A stretch of DNA of 64,000 bases from Thereva unica. Its lineage: Eukaryota > Arthropoda > Insecta > Diptera > Therevidae. The notes under the pieces were generated by a model. The model was not told the origin of the DNA. It saw only the letters and a program-made list of their open reading frames with translations, and searched no databases. The stretch is from NCBI GenBank assembly GCA_949987705.1, contig OX465281.1, positions 178,574,516 through 178,638,515 on the forward strand, written 5' to 3'. A program made the position numbers and the translations under genes. Positions 33,561 through 45,699 of the stretch are shown here, piece by piece; the stretch's first letter is position 1; each line of letters starts with the position of its first letter.

Positions 33561-35674
33561 TGGTTTTGGGAAACACTGAGCTACCATCTACGCAGCCAAC
33601 AGCCCTGAAAATATGACAGGCCACGTTTGTCACGGCGATCGAAGGACACACGTTATCTTTCCAAGCTTTTGGTAAGGTGATAATGGAGTTTCTAGACTTT
33701 TTTCCAAAGGTCCAATTCGATTTGGACGAGCCCTTTGTGCGTACAACAAGATGATTGCATTGTCATACAAATCAAGTGGCCGGATGTCCCTGTCCTACGC
33801 TTTGCACAAATCTGCAAATGTATATTAATACTAACCAAACGAATTCCGTTTTCGATGTCGAATGCCTACATGGCCAAAAAATGCTTGTCGAATACAAACC
33901 CAAGTAGGAGGCGGCTTGGAAGAATGACATTGCGCTTCGAAGAGCAAAAAGGCGCAGAACAACAATAAAAAGCTTTTCAACATCGCAGCTTTTCACATAT
34001 CCGCAGGCGCTATAAATTGGAAGGATTAGCAAGACTCATCAAAGGAGCATATTTGGGTTCAGTTAAACACAGAAGAAATTTGCCACAAAATATGTGAGCA
34101 TCATGAAAAGGCAAGATAATTTTCCAGATTGGTATTTTTGAATGCCTACATAATAATTCAAATAAAACGTGCACCGATATCTACTTGGGAACCAGTCTCA
34201 CTTAACTCATTTAAGTTCCTCTATTCTTCAGTCGAATCATACTAGACATTGCGACAAAACATGAGCAACTGCATGATAAAATGATCAATAGCTGATTTTT
34301 CCTCTTTCTATTACCAATTTATATTCTACATTACTATCCATCCATTGCCACCCACTAAGAATAAGTAAAAGATCTCCAGGTTTACCTCATCTTATTAAAC
34401 TAAAATTTAAAAATTCTGTTATTTTCTCTAGAATTCGTTCAAGTTCTTCGATTTCGATCAAAACAATTTTATAATAAACTTTACTAAATGAATATATTTA
34501 AGCTTGCAAATAATTTATTTTTCGTAGAAAATTAATAATTACTCCAGCGCCCCTGTGGAGATTCCACGAACTAAATTTCTTAAAGTGAATTTACCATCAA
34601 TACATATTCAAATTAATAATATTTTCCAGGATTCCCACAATAATAACATTAAATATTGGAGCTACATTCACTACAATTTATTCACCTATGTGGAAGTACT
34701 ATAGATAATTGTGAAAACCTGTCCTGATTTTCAGCACTACACGAAGTATCAATATGATCCCATTGACAGTTTTATCAACAAACTAAAGTAGAGCATAATT
34801 ACAATGTTTACAAAACGAACAAAGCCAAAAGAGAAAAAAATCCCTGACATGACATCACGATGGGAACTAGCATACATTTCGCTTACCTTTTCATATTTCA
34901 CAATCCGAAGCCTCCATTGCGAAGAGCTGAAAAGAACAAAAAGCTTCCATTAGAAATGATATCAAGTAGCAAATAATGTGCCACCAACAAGTCAAAATCT
35001 TATTATATAAAAAAGTTGGCCGTCGGTGCTCCAGTGCCTCGGAATGGGGCACCAGAGGTGTGGATTTCAGGCACTCCAGGGAGGGAACTTTATAGGTGGA
35101 ATCTTACGGAGTAAGCAACCCTGTGACACCACATTGTGTCAAGTCAACAATCTTCAAACTTGCAGAAATTTCCTTCAAGTGTAACCCAACAAAAAGCACA
35201 AAAACGACCATGCAGAAAACCCGCAGACATATTTTGCAAATCATCTCATTTTCCGGATTTTCTTTTTCTGTTGCTTTTGTTTTATTTCTATTATAATTTT
35301 ATTGCAATGTCGACAAGAAAATGTGTGAAAACGTTCGGTGTTTTTCCTTCGTAGGTTATGGATGTCAGGGTTTTGCACCTCTTCTTTTTGCCGAGAGAAA
35401 TCAAGTTTGTTGCTGCATGGATGGGAAATTGCGTCAGGTAAAATACAACTGCGATAGCACTACTCATTTTCACTTTAATCACTTTGATGATTTATAGCGA
35501 AATTCGAAAGATGTTGTTACATTAGGCAAGCTCAATAAATCATCAAGGGATGACAACGCTACCTCGTACACGTAAAATTTAACCGTCCATTTTCGCATTT
35601 TAGTTTTATGCTGTTCATTTAAAATTCCATATTATGTATATCGTATCACTAAATACCGCACAAGACTTACACAC
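33561..35674. other. Unassigned DNA
   Basis: 2.1 kb with no recognised gene or repeat partner in the window. Confidence 0.4.
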
Positions 35675-35677
35675 TAT

Positions 35678-36101
35678 AGGCCCAATTACAATGACCGGAT
35701 TAGAGCGGAACAGAATCGGATTGAACTGTCAAAGTGGTTTTCCAAGCATGCGTTTTCTATTTAACCGATTCCAATGCCGGATTCGTTTTAGTTTGTTTAG
35801 AAATCGCCGGATTGAGCTGTCAAAATTTTGGTAAACAAAAGCTGTGAATGTTAAAGGTTTTATTTTTTTTTTTATTTGTTATGTTTTTAAAAATGTTTTC
35901 GGACGAGCAGTTAATCGCAGAAGTGAAAGATTATGAAATACTGTACAACAAGGCAAAGAGTGGATATAAAAATTGCAAGATTAAATTTGACGTTTAAATG
36001 CGAACTCATCCGTTCATTGTAATCAGTGCAGTTTCCTATCCGTTCTGATGCGTTCTTTTGACATTTCAATCCGCGTAGATCCGCTCATTGTAATTGGGCT
36101 T
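35678..36101 (+). mobile_element. 424-bp PIF/Harbinger-type MITE carrying a MADF fragment
   Basis: Terminal repeats (A/G)GCCCAATTACAATGA on the left and TCATTGTAATTGGGC on the right, with second-level repeats GCGGAT/ATCCGC. The flanking 3-bp duplication is TAT. PIF/Harbinger elements duplicate three bases, and the MADF-coding remnant inside also fits that superfamily. Confidence 0.75.
35881..35997 (+). pseudogene. N-terminal MADF-domain remnant
   Basis: A 38-codon frame (start 35881, or 35893 at a second Met) reading MFSDEQLIAEVKDYEILYNK and so on, which is how a MADF/Myb-like DNA-binding domain begins. It stops at 35995-35997 before the second half of the domain. In PIF/Harbinger elements this protein is the partner that brings the transposase to DNA. 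It is probably not translated. Confidence 0.6.
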
Positions 36102-36104
36102 TAT

Positions 36105-37164
36105 ATCAAAGTTCCTGAAGGTAAGTAACAGGTTTGCTGTTACTAACGAAGTCTGCGCAGCTTTACAAATTGGTTCTGTGTTAAAATTTAACTTTAAAAA
36201 TAACCAGCATACTCTAGACTGGAAGGTGGCTGCCAGAATTACCCTGTCATTAAGATGATTTAGTTCTGCTTTGTTAGTAGCTTTTTATATGTGACACAGA
36301 AGTCACACTCCTGCGCTGGCCTAATGAGTATGACACTTATGACAGGCAGTGCCGGCGGATCTTGTTGGGCTCGGGTGGGTAGTCCGACAAACACACTCCC
36401 TCCTCCGAAACTGTTATTTGGTAACAACCTTTCCTAAAGAGGTAGGAAGGTAGGTCACTTCATTGTGAATCGGAAGATGGACGGTGTCCTGGAACCTCTC
36501 CTGATGTGTTGAGGATACTCCTTGATGGGATCGAATTATGCTCGACTAAATCTGATCTTATTGAAGTGTGGTATGGGAACAGAACATTCACTCACAGCCT
36601 GCTTAAGGTACCTGGTAGTGATGATCGAACAGAGGCTTACTTTTCAAATATGTACATGATGAATAAAGATTTCGCTATTGCTGGTCAAACTAACCCATCG
36701 CTTTCTGATGGTGAGGGTGGTTAGCTCAGTCTAGCTTTACGCAGTGCCAGTGTGAGAAGCAGCGTTTAAGAAGAGGTCTAAAGCTAGAGGAAGAAACATG
36801 CGTACGTGCGGCAATAGATATTGTAGAAGAGCATGCCTTCAAAAGCGGTCCCAGACATAGTTTCGTGAAGAGAACGCATGTAACGCAAAAGTTGTTGCTT
36901 TCAACTGTTTCACAGTGCCGTAATCGAACTCTAGGAAAGCCTTACCGATGGAGCACTGATATAAGTAGTCATCTGGTAAAGGGTACCCCTTATTTTCTTG
37001 GCGTTAGATGAGCCCTTATATAACCCATTACAAGAGAAGGCAGATGGTGGATGGTGGAAGCCAGAATTAGACCCAAACAAGTGAGAATTTGCACGATGGG
37101 TCATTTTGTAATACCCCAGTAGGACTCGTAAGCTTACAGAAATACTGAAAAGAGCACTTACCAG
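36105..37164. other. Unassigned DNA
   Basis: About 1 kb without recognisable gene. The end of this stretch (AGCACTTACCAGTAA) is the left flank of the PIF/Harbinger element. Confidence 0.4.
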
Positions 37165-37456
37165 TAAAGGTGCGTTTAAACTATTCGAGTTTTTTGCCAG
37201 TTATTGCACTGGCAAATGCCAGTGCTGCAGCCAGTGCAATGTAAACATCATGTCAGTGCACTAGTTGGTGCACTGGCACAGCACTGGCATAAACACTGAC
37301 ACGATATTTCTCGTGCAGTCTAAACACATAAAAACACGCACTCGTGAGCACTGGTAACTTTACAAACTTGTTTGTAAAGTTGTACGAGTTAATACGGACG
37401 GAGTTGTTTATTTTCTTTAAAGTGTTACCACGAAAATCAAGCAATAAGAAGAAAAA

Positions 37457-37624
37457 ATGGAAAGTATTAAAAAAAGCGTCCGCAGCGGAAATTAAAAATG
37501 AAAAAAAAGTGGCGCGAGTGCAGAGGAGTCACCCGTTGAAAGTAAATGGGAATTTTTCAAGGCCCTGAGGTTCCTAGATCGTGCTGTAGGGACAACAAGC
37601 AAGCATTATTCGAATATAGATTTG
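37457..37624 (+). pseudogene. MADF-type partner protein, exon remnant
   Basis: The clear part reads SAEESPVESKWEFFKAL and FLDRAVGTTSKHYSN, the last part of a MADF domain, and is followed by a consensus splice donor GTAAGT at 37625-37630. Two in-frame stops lie upstream (after MESIKKSVRSGN), so the N-terminal half is lost. A possible later exon with PIDSSVSDNQSDF lies near 38493-38655. Confidence 0.65.
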
Positions 37625-37779
37625 GTAAGTAAAACAAAAATACTTTATAATAATTGTATATTACAGTTATAAATTTAAATAAACTTGTATTGCCATGGTA
37701 CTTCTCCCTCTGTTATAAAGTAGTGTTGAAAATTTTCCCGTACGCTTTTAGCAGACGTGGTGGCATTCCGATGCCTTTG

Positions 37780-39575
37780 CTAGTCAAGCTGGGAAAAAGT
37801 CTTTTCTGGAGGATTTTCCTTTCGCCAGGTGCCGTGTTTGAGTATGTGTTGCTCGTCTTCTTTATCGAAGTCTTCCTTTTGGATATACAATAATTTAGAA
37901 GTTTCGCTTGATATTAAGAAATTGTGCAATGCACAAACAGATAGAACTATTTTTTTGGCTCTTTCCGGATTTAACTCCATTGGTTTTCTCAAAACTCGAA
38001 ATTTGGCACTTGCTATGCCGAATGCATAATGTAAGGTTTTAGGGAAAATGCATCGTCGGCTACAATTACATATAGAGTAATGTTTCCTTCGCACAAGTGC
38101 CGAGGACTTGGTATATTTAATTTATTGGTTTCAAGCGCGTTTGCTAGGGAGCACTGGTTGAAAACACCGCGATCTGAACTTCGTCCACTCGCTCCAATAT
38201 CAATATAAATAAATTTATAGTTGGCGTCAGCTAGTCCCATCAATACAATGCTATGAGATCCTTTATAATTGAAGTATAAACTTCCACTCTTCGCTGGCGC
38301 TTTTATAACTACATGTTTGCCGTCAAGTGCACCTATGCAGTTTGGAAATTGCCCGTCTCAAATTCTTTGGCGATTTTTACCCATTCCTTTTCAGAGTTAG
38401 GAATCTAGAAAAAATAAATTATTTAAAAAAAAAATCTTTAAAAATTTGAATTTCAAAGATCGTTCCTATTTATTTTTACAATGTTTTTATTACAGCCTAT
38501 TGATTCGTCCGTAAGTGATAACCAAAGTGATTTCACACCGTCGCTATCATCTATCTTGACTAAATCTTCGGAAAGGTGTAAAAGTTTACCGAATATTGCA
38601 AATGTTAGAAAATGCCCCAAAAAAATCAACCGGGTTTGCAAAAGGAGGTTATTTTAAGACGAGCTTCAGGTTTCAACGGATTATATAGCCACTGAAATGA
38701 GAACACTAAGAGATGATATGGTGAAAAATTTAAAAACACTATTTTAGTGGAACTATTAAAAGCAAAAGAAGCGAATCAGTCTGCAACTGTTAGACTAAGA
38801 ACCGTCACAACCAATGGGAGATCCTGGTATTTATGATGATCTGGGAGACTTTTTTAATGTAGGCTCGGATAGCCTGTGAAAATAACGAGTTATACTCGAT
38901 TTAAAAATTTAGAAATTGTTTTGTTTTCGTTTTTTATAAAGAATTTACATTTTTGTTTATGTCATCAAATAAAAGTATTTAATGTTGAGTTGCTAATTTT
39001 ATCTTTCCTACCTTTAAATGTTCATCCTTAAGGACTCCGTAAATGGCTTCACAAACCTCTGGTACTATCATCGATATTGTGCAAACTGGTATTCTAAATC
39101 AATACATTAGAGAATGGTAGCTGTCACCTGAAAACGAAATTACGTTTTACTTTAAATATCCCTTCAACTTACCTTTCAACCACAATATTCGTAAGGATGG
39201 TTCCTGGGAGCGAACCGTCAAAATAAATATTATAGTTAGAGTTAGCTCTGATACGAATATGTGCTACTCTATATACTTGGGATAGCTAGTATTACCTGTA
39301 GCTAAAAATCTTAGGGTTAATGCCAAACGTTCTCCAACACTTATGGAATCCCTTAGGTGGGTGTCTTTCCTTCGAATTAAAGGCGTTATTAGTTGCACAA
39401 TATTGTCAAAATCACTGGGTGACATCCGAATGAAATTTTTATAACATAATTCATCACCACTTCGCAATTCTTCAAACAGTTTGTTATAACAGCCTTCAGT
39501 TTGCCTTTTTGAAACCCATTCGCGGACCCATATACACCTCTTTTTTGGTTTCTTTACTTCTTCATCACTTAGCAA
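37780..39575 (-). pseudogene. PIF/Harbinger DDE nuclease (transposase), broken
   Basis: Minus strand. The first exon 39575-39264 reads RCIWVREWVSKRQ, FIRMSPSDFDNIVQLITPL and GERLALTLRFLATGNTS. The next pieces near 39130-39010 read IPVCTISMIVPEVCEAIYGV, ending before a donor-like GTAGGAAAG. The last exon (38390-37780) gives IPNSEKEWVKIAKEF, a frameshift, then DGKHVVIKAPAKSGS, FIYIDIGASGRSSD, YVIVADDAFSLKPYIM. At about 38030-38045 it jumps out of frame to FGIASAKFRVLRKP. The segment between KPYIM and FGIA, which in the family carries the catalytic Glu, is deleted. The first and second acidic positions are still readable. Confidence 0.9.
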
Positions 39576-39930
39576 GTATGCAACAATTGCTGAAGCAATT
39601 TTAACTTTTTCTGTAGCCGTTTTATCAAAAAATTCGCTGCTAAATATTCACAACTTTTTTATGAAATTCCGATCCCAATAACTTTACCAGTGAACTGGCA
39701 CTCCCAGTGTAAACAGCATCAATTTCTATTACCACTGCTCTGGAAAAAAGTGTCAGTGAAGCACTGGCAATCACTCTGTCAGAGAAATATTTGCCAGTAT
39801 TCTCTGCTAATGTAAACAGTGTGCCAGTGCACTGGCTGCGAATGCCAGTGAAAATTCGTATAGTTTAAACGCACCTTAAGGGATAGGCCTTACCATACCA
39901 ATTACAGATGAGCAGTTCTATAAGTACTCT

Positions 39931-41957
39931 TCTTCTTCTTCTTTAACGGCTCTACAACCGGGATCAGGTCCTGGCCTCGCGCAACTGTTCTCTCCACCGG
40001 TCCCGATTCTGAGCCGATGTCATCCAGTTTGGCATCCCTAAAGTCTGAGCGTCCTGGTCCACGCCATCCTTCCAGCGAAGGTTGGGCCTCCCTCGCTGTC
40101 GCACCCCATAGGTCTTACCGCAGAGAACTTTCCGAGCAGGCTCATCTTCACTCATACGAGCTAGATGCCCTGCCCAGCCTACCGCCTACCGAGCTTTATT
40201 TTCTTCACAACATCTATGTCGCGATAGCGCTCGTAGATCTCGTCATTGTAGAGTCTCCGGAATCGTCCTTCCTCACATACGGAGCCAACAATCCTCCGAA
40301 GAATTTTCCTCTCAAACACGCCCAAGAACGGGTAAGAACATTGTCTTATATAGTAAAAGTTTAGACGTTATGGTTTGACATTTGGATTTGAAGAGCCTTG
40401 ACAGACTATAGTAGGCTTTGTTGGCTTTTAGCAGTCGTGCGCGTATTTCTGGTTCCATGCTATTGTCGGCTGCTACTATTGACCCAAGGTAGGTAAATGA
40501 TTTTACCACATCAAACTTGTGTTCCGCTACCTTGATTGTGAGACCAATGTTAGGTGTTCTTCCAGACGAGGCCACCATGTACTTTGTTTTGCTTTCGTTA
40601 ATGTGCAGTCCCAGATTTCCTGCCGCTTGCTCAATCTGAGTGAAAGCTTCTTGTACAGCTGTTGTTGTTCTTCCAATGATGTCAATGTCGTCTGCGTAAG
40701 CCAGTAATTGGGTGGACTTGTGGAGGATTGTACCCCTTGATGTCACGCCCGAATCTTGGATCACTTTCTCCAACGCCAGGTTGAAAAGGAGGCAGGCCAG
40801 ACCGTCCCCTTGTCGGAGTCCATTATAGATGTTGATTGGTCGGGACAGTGTTCCAGATACCTTTACTTGGCTTGACACATTGATCATGGTCAACCTACAT
40901 AGTCTTGTCAGTTTGTTGGGGATGCCGAATTCTCTCATGGCTTTGTAGAGTTCTACCCTGGCTATGCTATCATAGGCGGCTTTAAAGTCTATGAAGAGGT
41001 GTTGAATTGAGTTTTAAAACTCTAGACATTTTGCCATAGCCTGCCTCAAGGTGAAAATCTGATCAGTCGTTGATTTGCCTGGGCTGAAGCCACACTGGTA
41101 ATGGCCTATGATGTTTCTGGCGTATGGGGCCATCCTGTTTTGTAGGATAGCGGAGAATATCTTATACACGGTACTCAACAACGCTATACCGCGATAATTA
41201 GTGCACGCTGTGATATCTCCTTTTTTGTGTACCGGACAGAGGATGCCTTTTCTCCAGTCTTCTGGCATCACTTCCTGCTCCCATACTTGCACAATTAATT
41301 CATGAATCGCTTGGTGTAATGTAGGCCCTCCATATTTAACCAGCTCCGCTGCGATGCCGTCTGCACCCGAGGCCTTGTTGTTTTTGAGCCGGCTGATGGC
41401 TCTGCTAACTTCTTCTATGCTTGGTGGCGGCAGCATAGCATTGTCATCAGATATTGGTGGAGCTCCCGTATCCTCAGTTAGCTCGCCATTTAGCAATTCA
41501 TGAAAGTGCTCTTCCCATCGCTCCAAGATGCCTTTAGGATCGGTGATCAGATTCCCTTCTTTGTCCTTGCAGTATGTGCAACGTGGTGTGAATTGCGTCA
41601 TACTGCGGACTCTTTGGTAGAACTCCCGCGCCTGGTGCGGCCGTCGTTCTCTGTACTGTTCTAGCTCACAGACAAGATTTTTTTCCCAGGCTTCCTTTTT
41701 CCGTCTGTGAATTCTCTTTTCTTCTTTTCTGAGCTCTTTATAGTTCTCTTCGCGTGCCCGTGTTCTCTGAGACTGCTGCATGGGTCGGTACGCAGCATTC
41801 TTACGTTCAGTTGCCAGCTTGCACTCATTATCGAACCAGTCGTTCCGATCTTTACGACTTCTGCCTAAGATGGAATCAGCAGTACTAATGACAGTATTTT
41901 TAAGGCGGGTCCAGTTCTCTTCGACGCCCGGCATCTCATCCCCAGGACTTATATATG
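39931..41957 (-). pseudogene. LINE reverse transcriptase (family gamma), one stop in the core
   Basis: Minus strand, 5' end near 41957. Frame 41934-41017 covers the linker and RT boxes up to CGFSPGKSTTDQIF; a single in-frame TAA (41014-41016) separates it from the same frame continuing to 40315 with IDFKAAYD, GLRQGDGLACLLFNLALE and the YADD box. Near 40312 about 17 residues of the usual C-terminal GxETW region are missing and the frame shifts. The end reads VRQRGRPNLRWKDGVDQDA (39964-40155) and finishes in a GAAGAAGAAG tail. The copy is flanked by a perfect 10-bp target duplication TAAGTACTCT (39921-39930 and 41958-41967). The endonuclease is absent, so it is 5'-truncated. Confidence 0.92.
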
Positions 41958-42654
41958 TAAGTACTCTAAGGTAAGTAATTATGTCACTACTCTAGGGAAA
42001 GTAAAAAAGTAAGGCCTCCTATGACATCGTGTGTAAAAATAAGCACTTCTATAAGGGGTATGGTAAGACCTACCCATTCCTAGTAAGTGCTTATTTCAGT
42101 ACATACTTCTCTAAGCCTACAGGTCCTACAGGGAGCCTTAAGTGCTAAGACAAAAGCACACAACAAACATATCGTCGTTTAGATTTTTTGAATATCTGTG
42201 AAAAAAAACAACAAAACACAGGCACGAAATTAACTGTTAGCGAAAACGTTTCGTATATTGCGCATTGGCCATCCCTGTCAGCACCGCACGCCTGTACGTA
42301 TCTGTTTTCAGCTTAACAACAGAAAATGGGGGGCTGCATACAGACTTAAGTTGGAAAGAGATACGTGCGTATGTACAGCGAATTTTCGCTGACAGACAAG
42401 TTGTGTAATTAAGTACAATTGTGTAATTACCCCGAAGACGAGCCTTCGGTCAATCACCACTCCCAAATACCTAAGTAAGGGCTGTGTAAGGATGGCTTCA
42501 CCACCGACTTCCACCGCTAGGGTCTCCACGTTTATGCGTTAACTGATTAGCACTACTTCCGTTTTGTTCTTAGCTGGCATTATACCAGCGTTCTCGAGCC
42601 CCGTCGTTATCTCCCATATCGCTTCGTTCGCGAATATCTCGATTGCGTCGAGTC

Positions 42655-44783
42655 CACTGACATATATACATATGTATAGTAATGGACTGCTAAATGAACA
42701 AAATCCCATACAAAAAAAGTGGCACCAAAAACTTTTGCTGCCTCACTCCCACGTTAAGTCCCAATGAACTGTAATCGTCAGCGCATGTCAGCGATGTAAA
42801 CATCGCACCCCCTCTTCAAAAGTGATATAAGTCAAAAAATGTAAACTGTGAGAAAATGAGATTAAAAATAGTTTAGTATGTATGATTTTAAATAATTTTG
42901 TGATTAATTAAATATAGACGTTTTCAAACCTCGTGACATCCCGCGCATCTTCCCCAGCTAAGCTCTTAAAAATGTTAAAAAGTTCAGACAAAAGCTTCAC
43001 TTAACTCCTCCTATCAAATCACTTGCTGCCATGTCAGCGAGCAATAATAACAAGAGTGATTAGGTGGAGCTCAAGGACAAGTAAAAGAGTTAAACATATG
43101 AAAGAAGAGATTGGAACTACCATTATTCAAAAAGTCCAAAAAAATATTAACAAATGCGCGATAGATATACATTTCATACAAAAAACACAAGAGTATGAAT
43201 GAAACAGAACATGCTGCTTGCTTCCCCTATTGGAATGTTTACATTCAAATGGAAGTCGAGTTGGAACAGAGCACATGTAGCCGACTCTAATATGTGTATA
43301 TGTATGCGTGGGCAAATTCTTGTTGGTACACATCGCGACTCTAAAACTTGGCTTTGTATTGTACATTAAAAACGCGGGAATTTTGCAATTCTTCCAGTGT
43401 TGAGCTAAATATTGTCTAAATTGGAAAATTGGCACTTCCCCTTCATTTTTTATCTTTCTTTCACACACGTTGCGTGTAGTGTGAAAGCAATTCTGCCTCC
43501 TTTTATCATAGATATTACATCTTTGATATTTTGACTTTTTCACTCCTACTGAAATTTTTATCAGCTGATCTCAAGGGCATTGAAACATTTTTGAAAATTT
43601 GTTCTAGCTCATCACTCTTATTATTATTGCTCGCTGGCCATGTAATCAGTCGCGACTGCGTATTGCTAAAGGGAGGTATATTTTTCTGGGACTTCGATGA
43701 TTATTTAAAAAAAATTACAAATTATGACTGAAAAACACCCGTTTTTATATATTTTTTTTATTTTAAGGTTTTTATATTTTACACAAATGCCACAGAAATA
43801 ATTTGTAGTAATTTCTACTAAAAAATACGATATTTGTGTTTTTATCACTTTGATTACTAGATTTTTGACATTTTCCGCCAGTCGCAAGCGCGCTTCTGCC
43901 CGGGGAGGTTGTGTTGCTTGCGGCTGCGGAGAACTCTCAATTTATGAATGAAAATGCTCATATCTTTAAAAGAATTTTTTCCAGCAATTCTTTTAATTTA
44001 TTTTAAATTTAGGGATGGGAAATATTTAGCATAATTATAGTAAAATTATGCTTATTACGATGGATAAACTGCCTTTGTTGAGCAGGAGTTTTACATGAAT
44101 TTCAAAGCTCTGCTCAATACATATAAAGATTACTTAACTTTATTCATCCGGCATGCGCACATCCCTTCCCAAATTATTTTGTTGAGTTTTTTCTGCGTTT
44201 GTTGCCTTTTTAAGTTAAAAGAGGGGAAATGATAGAACAAATTTTATGAAATTGGGCAACGAGGTGCGCAGAACCCTTCAAATTATTTGTGTCACGGAGT
44301 TTGAAAACTTCTATACTTATAGTCATTATTTTAATGCCATGTATAGTCAATATTTTTCTCCTTTTATATACAGGAAAATTATTATTAAAAAAAAACATTC
44401 TAAGCAAATCCAAAACAAAACAAAAACTGGTGATTTTTGAGTTGTGTCACTTTTGAAGAGGGGGTGCGACATAATTAGAGAAAAATAGACAGATATAGTT
44501 TTCGTTCTTCTGTCTCACTCTTGAGCTATTTTGAAAACTTCGTTAAACATCGGAAATAACCGTCACAGTTTTGAGATAAATACATTTATTTAATGGAAAA
44601 ACTGCTGGTAAATAAAAATGAGTGATGGAAATATATTTCTATTAATTATTACAGACATTTTATCACTTATTTACTCTTAAATTCGAAGAATTTTTTTGTT
44701 TACGTAAAAAAGGTTTTCTATATCTGGAGAAAAATGGTGCCATTCAGCATTGTCAATCAGCAGTCCATTCCTATATGTCAGTA
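42655..44783. mobile_element. hAT-like non-autonomous element B (2.1 kb)
   Basis: Ends CACTGACATATA / TATATGTCAGTA and a perfect 8-bp target duplication GTCGAGTC at 42647-42654 and 44784-44791. Inverted blocks continue inward (GCACCCCCTCTTCAAAAGTGA at 42806 and its complement at 44449). No transposase frame. Another inverted-ended repeat sits inside (43028-43643). Confidence 0.9.
43028..43643. mobile_element. MITE nested in element B
   Basis: About 32-bp inverted ends with the core CAGCGAGCAATAATAA on the left (43033) and its complement at 43622-43640. Exact edges and target duplication are unclear. Non-coding inside. Confidence 0.6.
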
Positions 44784-44830
44784 GTCGAGTCGCTTTCCTA
44801 CTACCGCGACCACGATGTCATCGGCGAACC

Positions 44831-45355
44831 CACTGACATATAATAATGGACTGCTCATCAGCAATTATTCCCATACAAACCGATGGCACCAAAAAGGTAT
44901 AGCCGACTCGCTCATCCATAAGCCCCCAAACTGACAGAAGCACTCAGAAGTAAAATCAGACTGACAGAAATAAAATCAGGTTAAATCAATTAGAAAAAAA
45001 TAGACGGGTATAGTGATGTTTATATCTTTTGCTCTTTTCCCCATAGACCCCCGGATTTTGACATGCAGAATGTCAGTTGCTAAAACAGGCCTTAAGAACT
45101 TAAATCAGATACACATAAAATTTGCAAATTAATGAAAAAAAGGCATTTTAAAAGGTGAAAAAGTGAAAATAGTGTTTATTAATTTTTTTAAACAAAATAT
45201 TTGTGTTGTTTTAATGTTTTAAGTACGTATTTAAAAAAATGTAAATTTCAAAAGCGATTCCGGTGTTTACATGGAGTGAAAAAAGGTTTTTAGCCTATGG
45301 AACAAATTGGTGCCATGAAAAATTCCTCATGAGCAGTCCATTCTATATGTCAGTG
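44831..45355. mobile_element. hAT-like non-autonomous element A (525 bp)
   Basis: Ends CACTGACATATA / TATATGTCAGTG with a perfect 8-bp target duplication GGCGAACC at 44823-44830 and 45356-45363. Same family as element B: same ends, same subterminal GGACTGCT and TGGCACCA motifs. Non-coding. Confidence 0.92.
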
Positions 45356-45699
45356 GGCGAACCCGATAGCGATCGCTTTTCGAAGGAGGCGTAGCGCCAG
45401 ACCTTCAAAGTTCGTGATGTTCCACAGGAGGGGCCTGGGACGGAGACTTAGGCCCTCAGGGGATTCCGCAAGTTGTTCTGTACTCCCCTACTCCCTCGTC
45501 TGACTGGCAGGGCAGTGTCCTACCTATAACGAATTTTATCAGAATGGGTACTAGATTCTTCGGTATATCAGCATTTTTCACGTGAAGGGTTATCATTGGC
45601 CAGCTGTAAGTCCCATCCATTGCGGCCCTTGCTAGACTTATCGTCTTATTAACATCATACTAACATCTCATTAATTTTTGCTTTTATGCCGACACACTC

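Larger units (their letters stand above)
37168..39876. mobile_element. PIF/Harbinger transposon with complete ends
   Basis: Terminal repeats AGGTGCGTTTAAACTAT / ATAGTTTAAACGCACCT and a perfect 3-bp TAA duplication at 37165-37167 and 39877-39879. Subterminal CAGTGCACTGGCA motifs are numerous at both ends and may be binding sites for the element's proteins. Inside are the two genes expected of the superfamily, divergently arranged: a MADF protein (plus) and the DDE nuclease (minus), both broken. 2709 bp. Confidence 0.93.
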
